64,000 bases of DNA from Pseudomonas oryzihabitans (GTDB lineage Bacteria; Pseudomonadota; Gammaproteobacteria; Pseudomonadales; Pseudomonadaceae): the NCBI RefSeq assembly GCF_014522265.1, contig NZ_CP017024.1, positions 2,322,001 to 2,386,000 of the forward strand, in the 5' to 3' direction. The position numbers and the translations under genes are program-made. Below are positions 17,363 through 26,161 of this stretch, piece by piece (position 1 is the first letter of the stretch; every line of letters begins with the position of its first letter). The notes under the pieces were generated by a model. That model worked only from the letters and a program-made list of their open reading frames with translations. It did not search any database and was not told the origin of the DNA.

Positions 17363-18193
17363 ATGAGAAAGACCTGGCTCATTACCGGCTGCTCGAGCGG
17401 TCTTGGCGGCCATATCGCCGCAACGGCCGCTGCGCGTGGCGACCGCATCGTGGCAACGGCTCGCGATCCCGCCGTACTGCAACCCTTGGCCCGGCAATTT
17501 CCGGAGAACCTGAGGGCCGTGCAGCTGGATGTCACCGACCCCCTTTCGGTGGCTGCCGCGCTTGCCTTTGCAGAGCGGGAGTTCGGTGGTCTGGATGTTC
17601 TGGTGAACAACGCCGGGATAGGCTTCATCGGTGCCGTGGAGGAGGCCGAGCCCAGCGAATACCGGCCGGTATTCGACGTGAATCTATTCGGCCTGATCGA
17701 AACGACCCGCCTGGCGTTGCCTCTCCTGCGTCGGCGGGGCGGCGGCCGTATCGTCAACCTGTCATCCGGGGCAGGGCTCTCGGGAGGACCGGGTTCCGGC
17801 TACTACAGCGCGAGCAAGTTTGCGGTCGAGGGCTTTTCCGAGTCGCTGGCCAGGGAAGTGGCACCCTTCGGAATCCGTGTGACTATCGTCGAGCCCGGGC
17901 CGTTTCGCACCGATTTTCTCGGGCGCTCCATCGCCATGGCGAACCAGGTGATCCCGGCCTATGCCGACACGGCGGGGCGCCGGCGTGCCTACCGGAACAG
18001 CAATGACGGCAGACAGGCGGGAGATCCGCGAAAGGCTGCCGCAGTGATAGTGCAGGCCGTCATGGCGACCGAGCCGCCCTTGCATCTGCCGCTTGGACCG
18101 GTCGCCTACGACATCGCGGAGCGCAAGTCGCAGGCGCTGCGCGCTGACATGGCGGCCTGGCGCGACCTCGCCCTGCATACCGACTTCGACTGA
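17363..18193 (+). CDS. SDR family oxidoreductase
   Basis: The gene encodes 276 residues. TWLITGCSSGLGGHIAATAA at 4-23 binds the cofactor, DVLVNNAGIGFIGAVEE is near 80, RIVNLSSGAGLSG near 135 carries Ser, and SGYYSASKFAVEGFSESL near 150 carries Tyr-x3-Lys. The long C-terminal part with PGPFRTDFLGRS resembles the SDR group often called oxidoreductase/DltE-like. The ATG at 17363 has GAGGAG seven bases upstream and is preferred to an in-frame GTG at 17318 that would overlap the MFS gene. Substrate unknown. Confidence 0.85.
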   Translation: MRKTWLITGCSSGLGGHIAATAAARGDRIVATARDPAVLQPLARQFPENLRAVQLDVTDPLSVAAALAFAEREFGGLDVLVNNAGIGFIGAVEEAEPSEYRPVFDVNLFGLIETTRLALPLLRRRGGGRIVNLSSGAGLSGGPGSGYYSASKFAVEGFSESLAREVAPFGIRVTIVEPGPFRTDFLGRSIAMANQVIPAYADTAGRRRAYRNSNDGRQAGDPRKAAAVIVQAVMATEPPLHLPLGPVAYDIAERKSQALRADMAAWRDLALHTDFD

Positions 18194-18390
18194 TCGATCC
18201 TGGCGGGGCTGCGATGCCCGTGGCTCCGACCCTTCCACCCACCTCACGGATCATCTCGATCCCTATGCCCAACCCGCGCGAGCGACACGCTCAGCGCGAT
18301 GAGAGGACAGGGCCGTTTCGCCTGGTGAGTGGATTCCTTGCTCGGCAAGCGTCCTTGCCGTTCCGTAAATGAACACCGCTGGAGTGCTCC

Positions 18391-18969
18391 ATGAGTCATA
18401 CCTTCCCGGATGCGACTGCCGGCCACTGGCTGCAACGCTACTATTTCATCAGGGCTGCGGTTTCGCTGCTGTGGATCGCGCTGGCGCTCGCCATCGGCCA
18501 TGAGCAGGGGTGGGCGGGGCCGCTGTTGCTCGTCCTCTACCCCGCCTGGGATGCCCTGGCGAACGTTCTGGATGCCCGCCAGAGCGGCGGCCTGCGGCAC
18601 AACCCTGCGCAACGGCTCAACGCCGTCGTCAGTCTGGGCGTCGCCGTGGCGATAGGGCTGGCATTGATATTCGGTCCAGGCGCCGCGATTGGGGTGTTCG
18701 GGGTCTGGGCCCTGGCCGCTGGGCTTTTCCAGCTGGTCGTGGCGGTACGGCGCTGGCGGACGACCGCTGGCCAGTGGGCGATGATCCTGAGTGGCGCTCA
18801 ATCCGCCCTGGCGGGTGGCTTCTTCGTCAAGCAAGCGACTGACGGAGTCCCGCTGGATGTTTCCAGCGTGACGCCTTATGTGGCTTTCGGTGCCTGCTAC
18901 TTCATGGTCTCGGCGGCTTGGCTGGCGGTAGCGAAATGGCGGCGGAGCGCGGCCGGCAAGCGAGCCTGA
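18391..18969 (+). CDS. DUF308 (HdeD-like) membrane protein
   Basis: The gene encodes 192 residues with about six hydrophobic segments. It has the DUF308 pattern of repeated short helices (RYYFIRAAVSLLWIALALAI, then GVFGVWALAAGLFQLVVAVR and GQWAMILSGAQSALAGGFFV). HdeD in E. coli is linked to acid resistance; no function can be given here. It is preceded by 197 bases without a recognisable gene, so it may have its own promoter rather than belong to the SDR-MFS-SDR unit. Confidence 0.7.
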   Translation: MSHTFPDATAGHWLQRYYFIRAAVSLLWIALALAIGHEQGWAGPLLLVLYPAWDALANVLDARQSGGLRHNPAQRLNAVVSLGVAVAIGLALIFGPGAAIGVFGVWALAAGLFQLVVAVRRWRTTAGQWAMILSGAQSALAGGFFVKQATDGVPLDVSSVTPYVAFGACYFMVSAAWLAVAKWRRSAAGKRA

Positions 18970-19017
18970 GGTGGATTGACGCCCTGGTGGGCGTCGATCC
19001 AGGCGGCGGCGAAGGAC

Positions 19018-20283
19018 TCAGCCGTAGCGCTTGAACGCCTCGATGGCCAGGCCGTTGCCGATGTTGCCGAAGCGGTCGCCGTCCACCAGGCGGGCGCCGG
19101 GGAAGCGTCTGGCCAGGGCCTGGCGCAGCGCCGGGATGCCGCTGGAGCCGCCGGTGAAGAACAGGCTGTCGACCCGCGCGGGATCGAGGTCGGCGCGGGC
19201 CAGCAGGTCGTCCACGCCGCGGCTCAGGCGTTCCAGTTGCAGGGCGATGGCGGCGTCGAACAGCGGCCGTTCCAGATCCGCGGCCAGGCCGGTCTCGATG
19301 CGATCCAGGCGCAGGGTGCGGCGCCAGTCGTCGGTCAGGGCGATCTTGGCGTCTTCCACCTGGATCGCCAGCCAGTGGCCGGCGCGCTGTTCGATCAGTT
19401 TGAACAGCCGATCCATGCAGCGGGTGTCCTGGGCGTCGTATCTCATGTCGCGCAGGCCCAGCACGCTCTTCTTGGCGTAGACGGCGTTGATGGTGTGCCA
19501 GGTCGCCAGGTTGATGTAGTGGCTGGTGGGCATGGTGGCGCCGCTCTTCATGGCGCTGCCGTAGCCCAGCAGCGGCATCACCCCTTCCAGACTCAGCTGG
19601 CGGTCGAAGTCGGTGCCGCCGACGTGCACGCCGCCGGTGGCGAGGATGTCGCCGGCGCGGTCGGCCAGGTTGCGGCGCTCCGGCGCCAGGCGCACCAGGG
19701 AAAAGTCCGAGGTACCACCGCCGATGTCGACGATCAGCACCAGCTCTTCGCGCTCGATGCTGCGCTCGTAGTCGAAGGCGGCGGCAAGGGGTTCGAACTG
19801 GAAGGAGATGTCGCTGAAGCCCACCTGGCGCGCCACCGCGGCCAGGGTGTTCTCGGCCTCCTGGTCGGCGACCGGATCGTCATCGACGAAATGCACCGGA
19901 CGGCCCAGCACCACGGCGTCGAAGGGGCGATCGGCCTGCTGTTCGGCGCGCTGCTTGAGGGTGCCGAGGAACAGGCCGAGCACCTCGGTGAAGGGCAGGG
20001 CACTGCCGAGGATGCTGGTCTCGCCCTTGAGCAGGTTGGAGCCGAGCAGACTCTTGAGCGAGCGCAGCAGACGCCCCTCATAGCCTTCCAGGTATTCGTG
20101 CAGCGCCTGGCGGCCATAGGCCGGGCGGCGCTCCTCGGCGTTGAAGAAGATCACCGAGGGCAGGGTCGCCTTGCCTTCTTCGAGGGCCAGCAGGACCTCG
20201 CCGGAAGGCCTGAGCCAGCCAGCGGTGGAGTTGGAGGTGCCGAAGTCGAGGCCCAGGGCGCGGGCGGGTAGAGCAGCAGACAT
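19018..20283 (-). CDS. Hsp70 family (YegD-like) putative chaperone
   Basis: The gene encodes 421 residues of an actin/Hsp70-fold ATPase of the YegD type, which lacks the Hsp70 substrate-binding domain. Visible phosphate and adenosine motifs are ALGLDFGTSNSTAGW near residue 8, VLIVDIGGGTSDFSLVRL near 180-200 and SLFFTGGSSGIPALRQAL near 380. The family is uncharacterised beyond its ATPase fold. The start is set at the ATG at 20283, since the GLDFGTSN motif should lie within the first 15 residues. It is 124 bases downstream of the DCC gene on the same strand. Confidence 0.85.
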   Translation of the reverse strand: MSAALPARALGLDFGTSNSTAGWLRPSGEVLLALEEGKATLPSVIFFNAEERRPAYGRQALHEYLEGYEGRLLRSLKSLLGSNLLKGETSILGSALPFTEVLGLFLGTLKQRAEQQADRPFDAVVLGRPVHFVDDDPVADQEAENTLAAVARQVGFSDISFQFEPLAAAFDYERSIEREELVLIVDIGGGTSDFSLVRLAPERRNLADRAGDILATGGVHVGGTDFDRQLSLEGVMPLLGYGSAMKSGATMPTSHYINLATWHTINAVYAKKSVLGLRDMRYDAQDTRCMDRLFKLIEQRAGHWLAIQVEDAKIALTDDWRRTLRLDRIETGLAADLERPLFDAAIALQLERLSRGVDDLLARADLDPARVDSLFFTGGSSGIPALRQALARRFPGARLVDGDRFGNIGNGLAIEAFKRYG

Positions 20284-20407
20284 GTCAGGATCCGTAACGC
20301 GAGCAGCCGCGCAGTTTAGCCGAGACACGCGTGCAGGCGAACCCTGGCCGGATGCCAGCAGGGTTGGCCGGTGTCTTTCAGGCCCGCGGCGAGTGCGGGC
20401 GGTGATG

Positions 20408-20851
20408 TCAGCCCTTGCGCGAGCGGTCGCGCGGCTCTTCCACGGTGCAGACATCATCCTGGCAACGCCGACTGCCCTCCGGATGCGGCAGCCAGGTCAG
20501 ACCCGGGCGCAGCTTGAGAAACAGGCGATAGCCCACTTCCAGCAACGGCCGCAGCGGTCGCCAGCCCAGCGGCCGCGCCCAGTGACCGAGACCGGCGGTG
20601 CGCCAGCTCCAGTAGGTGGCGTCCAGGCCCTTGAACCAGCGGCCATCGGCATCCCGGGCATGCAGCAGGTCGAGCATGGCCTGGCGCGGCGGGGCATCGG
20701 CCGGCGCCTGCGCGGGGTAGTCCGGCGCGGCCAGGTCCACCAGCTGCAGTTGGCTGGAGTCGGCATGGCGGCGCAGCCAGGCGATCTCGCGGGCGCACAG
20801 CGGACAGGCGCCGTCGTGAAAGAGGGTCAGGGGCAGGCGAGGTGCGTGCAT
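20408..20851 (-). CDS. thiol-disulfide oxidoreductase DCC family protein (DUF393)
   Basis: The gene encodes 147 residues. The family motif FHDGACPLCAREIAWL near 10-25 holds the CxxC pair (DxxCxxC). The conserved aromatic region RWFKGLDATYWSWRTAGLG follows. DCC proteins have a thioredoxin-like fold and no settled substrate. A second pair of cysteines lies near the C-terminus (RRCQDDVCTVEE), which is longer than usual. It is upstream of the Hsp70-like gene and may share a transcript with it. It is divergent from the SDR at 21005. Confidence 0.8.
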   Translation of the reverse strand: MHAPRLPLTLFHDGACPLCAREIAWLRRHADSSQLQLVDLAAPDYPAQAPADAPPRQAMLDLLHARDADGRWFKGLDATYWSWRTAGLGHWARPLGWRPLRPLLEVGYRLFLKLRPGLTWLPHPEGSRRCQDDVCTVEEPRDRSRKG

Positions 20852-21004
20852 CGTGATTTTCCCAGGGGTCTTGCCTATCTGGACCGGCAGGCAGGGCGGC
20901 CGTTGCGCTTTCCGCCGAACGGTAAGCGCAACGGCCTCTCGTGGCGAGTCGGAATCAGAGACGCCGGATCACGGCATGGTAAGCAATCTGATAGCGAGGT
21001 CGGT

Positions 21005-21802
21005 ATGGATCTGGGAATCAAGGGGCGCGTTGCCCTCATCACGGGTGCCAGCGGTGGCATGGGTCTGGCCACGGCGAAGCTGCTGGCCGAGGAGGGCGTC
21101 AAGCTGGTGCTCTCCGACCTGGAGCAGGGCAAGCTGGAAGAGGCGGCCAAGGGCCTGCCAGGCGATACGCTGCTGATCGCCGCCGACATGACCGACCAGG
21201 CGGCGGTGGACCAACTGGTGGAGCAGGGCGAGGCCCGCTTCGGCCAGATCGACATCGTAGTGCACACCGCCGGTGTCACCGGCGCCAAGGGCGATCCCCT
21301 GGAACTGGCCGATGCCGACTACGAGGAAGCCTGGGCCACCGACTTCTTTTCCGCCGTGCGCGTTGGCCGCGCCGCCATCCCGCGCATGCGCCAGCGCGGC
21401 TGGGGTCGCTTCGTCTGCATCACCTCGGAAAACGCCGTCCAGCCCTATTGGGAAGAGGCCGTCTACAACGTGGCCAAGGCCGCCCTGGCCGCCTTCATCA
21501 AGAACCTGTCGTACAAGGAGGCGGCCCACGGCGTGCTGTGCAATACCGTGTCGCCGGCCTTCATCGAGACCGGCATGACCGACGGCATGATGGAAAAGCG
21601 CGCCAAGGAAAAGGGCGTCTCCTTCGAGGAAGCCATCGAAAGCTTCCTCGACGAAGAGCGGCCCGGCATCGTGCAGAAGCGCCGCGGCAAGGTGGAAGAG
21701 GTGGCCGCGGCCATCGCCCTGCTGGTGTCCGAGCGCGGCTCCTTCATCAACGGCAGCAACCTGCGTGTGGATGGCGGTTCGGTCCAGGCGGTGCAGAACT
21801 AA
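21005..21802 (+). CDS. SDR family oxidoreductase
   Basis: The gene encodes 265 residues. VALITGASGGMGLATAKLLA at 9-28 is the cofactor site, IDIVVHTAGVTGAKGDPLEL is near 82, and FVCITSENAVQPYWEEAVYNVAKAAL holds a Ser, and Tyr-x3-Lys near 158. A YWEEAVYN insertion and ITSEN differ from typical FabG. The C-terminal LRVDGGSVQAV closes the domain. The start at 21005 fits the family although the frame is open far upstream. Four bases at its 3' end overlap the opposing DUF502 gene. The function is unknown. Confidence 0.85.
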   Translation: MDLGIKGRVALITGASGGMGLATAKLLAEEGVKLVLSDLEQGKLEEAAKGLPGDTLLIAADMTDQAAVDQLVEQGEARFGQIDIVVHTAGVTGAKGDPLELADADYEEAWATDFFSAVRVGRAAIPRMRQRGWGRFVCITSENAVQPYWEEAVYNVAKAALAAFIKNLSYKEAAHGVLCNTVSPAFIETGMTDGMMEKRAKEKGVSFEEAIESFLDEERPGIVQKRRGKVEEVAAAIALLVSERGSFINGSNLRVDGGSVQAVQN

Positions 21803-22533
21803 GACGGGCGGGGCGGCTCTTCGGCTGTCCCGTTTTCCTGCTGGCGGCGCACAGCTTCTTCCAGGGGAATGAATTCCACCTGGCGATCCTTGACCACCGG
21901 CGGCAGGGTGATGCCCATGGAGACATAGATGCTGGTGAACATGTCGATGCCCATGTCCGCCGGCTTCACCCAGTCCACCGGGACATAGAGCAGCCCGCCA
22001 CCCACCGGCACCGGCGCCGAGGGCACCAGCACGGCGTGATAGTGGCGACCCTCGATGTCGATCACCGCCGGATTGGGCAGCAGCGCCAGCACCGCCACGC
22101 CCTTGCCCCCAAAGAAGCACCACACCGGACTCATGGCGCGGATGTCCGCTCCACCTTCCTTGCGGTCAAGCAATTCGACGAAGCGCTCGGCCAGGCCATA
22201 GAGCTTGCCCACCACCGGAATGCGGCGAAAGGTCATGTCGGCGAACCAGCCCAGCGGCCGACGCAGCCCCAGCTTGACCGCCAGGCCCAGCGGATAGAGC
22301 AGCACCAGCAGCAGCAGGGTGCCGAGGCCATAGGCCGCCAGGGAATTGCCGACGAAGGGATGACCGACCGCCACGAACAACCGGCCCAGGGTGGTGTTGG
22401 GTCCGATCAGGCCATTGAGGAAACTGACGATCCAGCCGATCAGCGCCAGGGTCAGTACCAGCGGCAGGAGCAAGAGCAGACCGGCCAGCCAGGTGGAGAC
22501 GATGCTTTCGATACCGCGGCGAACGAAGGGCAT
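21799..22533 (-). CDS. DUF502 family inner-membrane protein
   Basis: The gene encodes 244 residues. Two hydrophobic segments are visible, WLAGLLLLLPLVLTLALIGWIV near 14-35 and LGTLLLLVLLYPLGLAV near 72-88. The DUF502 core follows (RRIPVVGKLYGLAERFVELL, then GVAVLALLPNPAVIDIEGRH and VDWVKPADMGIDMFTSIYVSMG). The family has no assigned function in bacteria. It ends in a Glu/Arg-rich tail. It is convergent with the SDR gene and 86 bases downstream of the S9 peptidase gene. Confidence 0.82.
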   Translation of the reverse strand: MPFVRRGIESIVSTWLAGLLLLLPLVLTLALIGWIVSFLNGLIGPNTTLGRLFVAVGHPFVGNSLAAYGLGTLLLLVLLYPLGLAVKLGLRRPLGWFADMTFRRIPVVGKLYGLAERFVELLDRKEGGADIRAMSPVWCFFGGKGVAVLALLPNPAVIDIEGRHYHAVLVPSAPVPVGGGLLYVPVDWVKPADMGIDMFTSIYVSMGITLPPVVKDRQVEFIPLEEAVRRQQENGTAEEPPRPS

Positions 22534-22619
22534 GCAAGAACTCGACGGCTAAAGCGCCATTCTATACGGGCCAGGCGCACCCAGCGTCGGCGCGGGCCGA
22601 CTTTCTGAGCGCGCCTTCC

Positions 22620-24437
22620 TCATAGCCAGCGACGATAGAAGGCGGCTTCCTGTTCCAGGGCGTCCGCCTGGTTGACCGCCCGGCGAAAGCCATGGCCCTC
22701 GTCGGGATAGCGCCTGACCACCACCGGTATGCCGCGTGCCTCCAGCGCCGCAGCCATGGCATCGGTCTGGGCGGGGACCACCACGGCGTCCTTGAGGCCC
22801 TGCAGGAAGATCACCGGCGCCTGGATGCCCTCCGCGTACAGCAACGGGGTGCGTGCCTCGTAGCGCGCGCGATCGGCTTCGGGATCGCCGATCAGCCAGT
22901 CCAGGTAGTCGGCCTCGAACTTGTGGGTGGCCTTGGCCAGCGCCAGGGGATCGCTGACGCCATAGAGGCTGGCCCCGGCGCGAAAGACGTCGCGGAAGGC
23001 CAGGGCGCAGAGCACCGTATAGCCACCGGCGCTGCCCCCGCGGATAAAGGCGCGCGCCGGGTCCGCCAGGCCCTGGGCGCCCAGGTAGGCGACCACCGCA
23101 CAGGCATCCTCCACGTCCACTTCGCCCCAGCGCAGGTGCAGCGCCTGGCGATAGGCCCGGCCGTGGCCGCTGCTGCCGCGATAGTTGAGATCGGCCACGG
23201 CGAAGCCCTGGCGGACCCAGAACTGGATGCGCGCATCGAACACCGGATAGGTGCAGGAGGTGGGTCCGCCATGGATGCTGACCAGCAGCGGCGGCGGACC
23301 CTCGCCCTGCCGTTCCGGCAGATAGAGAAAGCCCTGGGCCTGGCCGTCACCACTGGGATAGCTCAGCGATCGGGGCGCGACGCTGGCGCTGTCGCCGAGG
23401 GGCGCGACGCCGCCGGTGACGATCTCCACCGCACCAGTCCGGCGATCGATGGCCAGCACCGCCGAGGGGCGTGTGGGCGCCGCGGCGATGCAGTAGCAAT
23501 GGCGCTCGTCCAGAGCCAAGCCACGGAAGCGGCTGAAGTCTGTGGCCAGGTGGCGGGTCTCGCCCGCGACCCGGCGCTCGCCAAGCACGCCGAAGCCGTC
23601 TTCCTGCCAGGTCGCCAGCCAGCCTTCCGCGGTCGGCAACCAGCTGCTACCGCCCAGCTGCCAGGGCGCCGCCGCGTGATCCGCCGCGGGTGCCTGTTGG
23701 GGCGCGAAGCCCTCCGCGGACGCGCACCAGGGCTGCCACCAGCCCTGGCGATCGCTCAGCGCCCAGAGCCGCTGCTCGCTGTCGAACAGCGGTTGTTGCA
23801 GCGATTCGTCGGGGTCGGCCGACACGACGGTGGGCGCCCCGGGGCGTCCTGCGGTATCCATCGTCGCCGTCAGCAGCCGGGTGCGGGTCCAGGGCTGGTG
23901 CGGTCTGTCCCACTCGATCCAGGCCAGGCGGCGGCCGTCGGCGCTGGTGCGCGGTGCGGCGTAGAAGTCCGCGCCTTCGGCCAGCACCTGGCGCGCGCCA
24001 CCGGCACGCAGGGCGACCAGGCGATGCCGCGGCGGCTGCTCGCGGCGATCCTCCTCGACCGCCAGCACCTGCTGCCGGACGCCATCCCAATGCAGATCGC
24101 CATAGCGCCAGGCCTCGCCCCCGGCCAGCCATTCGGGCGCGCCGCCCTCTCGCGGCTGTCGATAGACCGCCTGGTCGGCTTCATTGACGAACAGCGGTCC
24201 CTGATCACCCAGACAGAGGGCGCCGCCGCCGTATTCATAGACCTTGCTGCGCAGGCTGAAGCCCGCCGGCGTGAGGCACCGCGGCGCCGCGCCGGCCTCG
24301 CGAACCCAGAGGCGGGTGGCGCCATCGGTGGGGTCGTATTGGCTCCAGTAGAGGCCGCTGGCATCGACCTTGAGTTCGGCGAAGTCGATACCGGCGGCAA
24401 CGGCCTGGGCTGGCGTGAGCGGGATAGGGGCGGTCAT
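22620..24437 (-). CDS. S9 family (prolyl oligopeptidase type) peptidase
   Basis: The gene encodes 605 residues. An N-terminal beta-propeller (about 1-340) covers a C-terminal alpha/beta hydrolase (about 350-605). The nucleophile elbow FIRGGSAGGYTVL puts Ser near 467, with Asp in LQGLKDAVVVP and His in PDEGHGFRR near 585. There is no signal peptide, so it is probably cytoplasmic and cleaves small peptides. The ATG at 24437, preceded by GGAG, is chosen over an upstream in-frame GTG. The 564 bases beyond its start hold the REP array rather than a gene. Confidence 0.87.
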   Translation of the reverse strand: MTAPIPLTPAQAVAAGIDFAELKVDASGLYWSQYDPTDGATRLWVREAGAAPRCLTPAGFSLRSKVYEYGGGALCLGDQGPLFVNEADQAVYRQPREGGAPEWLAGGEAWRYGDLHWDGVRQQVLAVEEDRREQPPRHRLVALRAGGARQVLAEGADFYAAPRTSADGRRLAWIEWDRPHQPWTRTRLLTATMDTAGRPGAPTVVSADPDESLQQPLFDSEQRLWALSDRQGWWQPWCASAEGFAPQQAPAADHAAAPWQLGGSSWLPTAEGWLATWQEDGFGVLGERRVAGETRHLATDFSRFRGLALDERHCYCIAAAPTRPSAVLAIDRRTGAVEIVTGGVAPLGDSASVAPRSLSYPSGDGQAQGFLYLPERQGEGPPPLLVSIHGGPTSCTYPVFDARIQFWVRQGFAVADLNYRGSSGHGRAYRQALHLRWGEVDVEDACAVVAYLGAQGLADPARAFIRGGSAGGYTVLCALAFRDVFRAGASLYGVSDPLALAKATHKFEADYLDWLIGDPEADRARYEARTPLLYAEGIQAPVIFLQGLKDAVVVPAQTDAMAAALEARGIPVVVRRYPDEGHGFRRAVNQADALEQEAAFYRRWL

Positions 24438-24512
24438 GGCGACTCCAGAGAGGGACACAGCCGTCTAGCCTAGCAGCTGGGTGGGAAGGGCTGGGTGAGG
24501 GATACCACGCTG

Positions 24513-24980
24513 TTGGGCTTCGCTGCGCTCACCCCAACCTACGGGGTATGCGCTGCCTTTCCCCCTCTCCCTCTGGGAGAGGGTTGGGGTGAGGGTGGCT
24601 GTATCTTTGGGCTTCGCTGTGCTCAGCCCAACCTACGGGGCGTGCGCTGCCTTTCGCCCTCTCCCCTGGGCGAGGGCTGGAGTGAGGGTGGCTGTATCTT
24701 TGGGCTTCGCTGTGCTCAGCCCAACCTACGGGGCGTGCGCTGCCTTTCTCCCTCTCCCCTGGGAGAGGGCTGGAGTGAGGATGGCTGTATCTTTGGGCTT
24801 CGCTGCGCTCAGCCCAACCTACGGGGCGCGCCTCGTTTTTCCCCCCTCTCCCTCTGGGAGAGGGCTGGAGTGAGGATGGCTGGATCGTTGGGCTTCGCTG
24901 CGCTTCGCTGCGCTCAACCCAACCTACGGGGTATGCGCTGCCTTTCTCCCTCTCCCTCTGGGAGAGGGTTGGGGTGAGGG
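24513..24980. repeat. tandem array of five composite REP units, 93-95 bp period
   Basis: Units begin at 24513, 24607, 24700, 24793 and 24888. Each holds a family-A palindrome (TTGGGCTTCGCTG then CTCAGCCCAACCTACGGGG) and a family-B palindrome (CCCTCTCCC then GGGAGAGGG), joined by TGCGCTGCC. The fifth unit has an internal duplication of CGCTTCGCTG. The array lies between the promoter side of the S9 peptidase gene and the 3' end of the radical SAM gene. Confidence 0.85.
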
Positions 24981-25001
24981 GCAGTCCGTTCGGCGCCGGT
25001 G

Positions 25002-26066
25002 CTAGAACAGCCCCAGCTGCTGCCCCGGCGGGGCGAACTGGCTGCAGTCCAGGCCCTCGCCCTCGCGGCGCTCCAGGCCGAAGCGTCGGCGGGCCAGGCG
25101 AAAGCGCTGGGCCAGCAGTTCGGCGAACTGGCCTTCGCCCTTCATGCGGATGCCGAAGCGGCTGTCGTAGTTCTTCCCGCCGCGCGACTGGCGGATCAGG
25201 CTCATGACATGGGCGGCGCGTTCGGAAAAGTGCGTCTGCAGCCATTCCTCGAACAGCTCGACGATTTCCAGGGGCAGCCGCAACAGTGTATAGCCGGCCG
25301 AGCGGGCGCCGTGGTCGCGGGCCGCCTCCAGCAGGGCTTCCAGCTCATGGTCGTTGATCATGGGAATCATCGGCGCCAGCAGGGCGCTCACCGGCACTCC
25401 GTGCTCGTGCAGCGTGCGCATGGCGCGCAGCCGGGCCTGGGGCGCCGCGGTGCGCGGTTCGAGGATGCGCTTGAGGTCGTCGTCCAGCGTGGTCAGGCTG
25501 AAGGCGACGCGCACCAGGTTGCGCTCGGCGAGCTGCACGAAGAGATCCAGGTCGCGCAGGATCAGCGCGCTCTTGGTGATGATCGTCACCGGATGGCGAT
25601 AGCGCAGCAGGATCTCCAGCGCCTGACGGGTCAGCTGGTACTGCCGCTCGATGGGCTGGTAGCCGTCGGTATTGATGCCCAGGGCGATGGGCTGCGGCTG
25701 ATAGCCCGGCTTGCTCAGCTCCGCCTCCAGCCGCTCGGCCAGATTGGTCTTGGCGATCAGCTGGGTCTCGAAGTCGATACCGGGCGAGAGGTCCCAGTAG
25801 GCATGGGAAGGACGGGCGAAACAGTAGATGCAGCCATGCTCGCAGCCGCGATAGGGATTCACCGAACGATCGAAGCCGACATCCGGCGACTGGTTGCGGC
25901 TGATCACCGTCTTGGCCGTTTCCTGGCGCACGCGGGTGGTGAAGGTCAGCGGGGTGGCTTCTTCGTACCAGCCGTCGTGCTCGCTCTCGCTGCGGGTCGC
26001 GGCAAAGCGATTGTGCGGATTGCTGGCGGTGCCACGACCCCGTGGCGGGCGTTGGGGCTGGGTCAC
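25002..26066 (-). CDS. PA0069 family radical SAM protein
   Basis: The gene encodes 354 residues. The radical SAM cluster motif is CEHGCIYC near residue 81-88 (CxxxCxxC), preceded by the conserved SVNPYRGC and followed by FARPSHAYWDLSPGIDFE. The family is the PA0069 type common in Pseudomonas, with no known reaction, distantly like SplB DNA photoproduct lyase. The start is a GTG at 26066, set where the family's Arg/Gly-rich N-terminus begins. It ends 22 bases from the REP array. Confidence 0.87.
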   Translation of the reverse strand: MTQPQRPPRGRGTASNPHNRFAATRSESEHDGWYEEATPLTFTTRVRQETAKTVISRNQSPDVGFDRSVNPYRGCEHGCIYCFARPSHAYWDLSPGIDFETQLIAKTNLAERLEAELSKPGYQPQPIALGINTDGYQPIERQYQLTRQALEILLRYRHPVTIITKSALILRDLDLFVQLAERNLVRVAFSLTTLDDDLKRILEPRTAAPQARLRAMRTLHEHGVPVSALLAPMIPMINDHELEALLEAARDHGARSAGYTLLRLPLEIVELFEEWLQTHFSERAAHVMSLIRQSRGGKNYDSRFGIRMKGEGQFAELLAQRFRLARRRFGLERREGEGLDCSQFAPPGQQLGLF

Positions 26067-26161
26067 GGGCAGACCTCGATGGCTGTATTTTTATACAGTA
26101 TAGGGTCTGGTCGATCCGGGCAAGGGTGCGGCTGCCACCCGGGCAGCCGCACCCTTGTTTC

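Noticed and set aside
24513-24980. Regularly spaced repeats that might suggest a CRISPR array
   Set aside because: The whole 93-95 base unit repeats with no variable spacers, and the units are REP palindromes. No cas gene is nearby.
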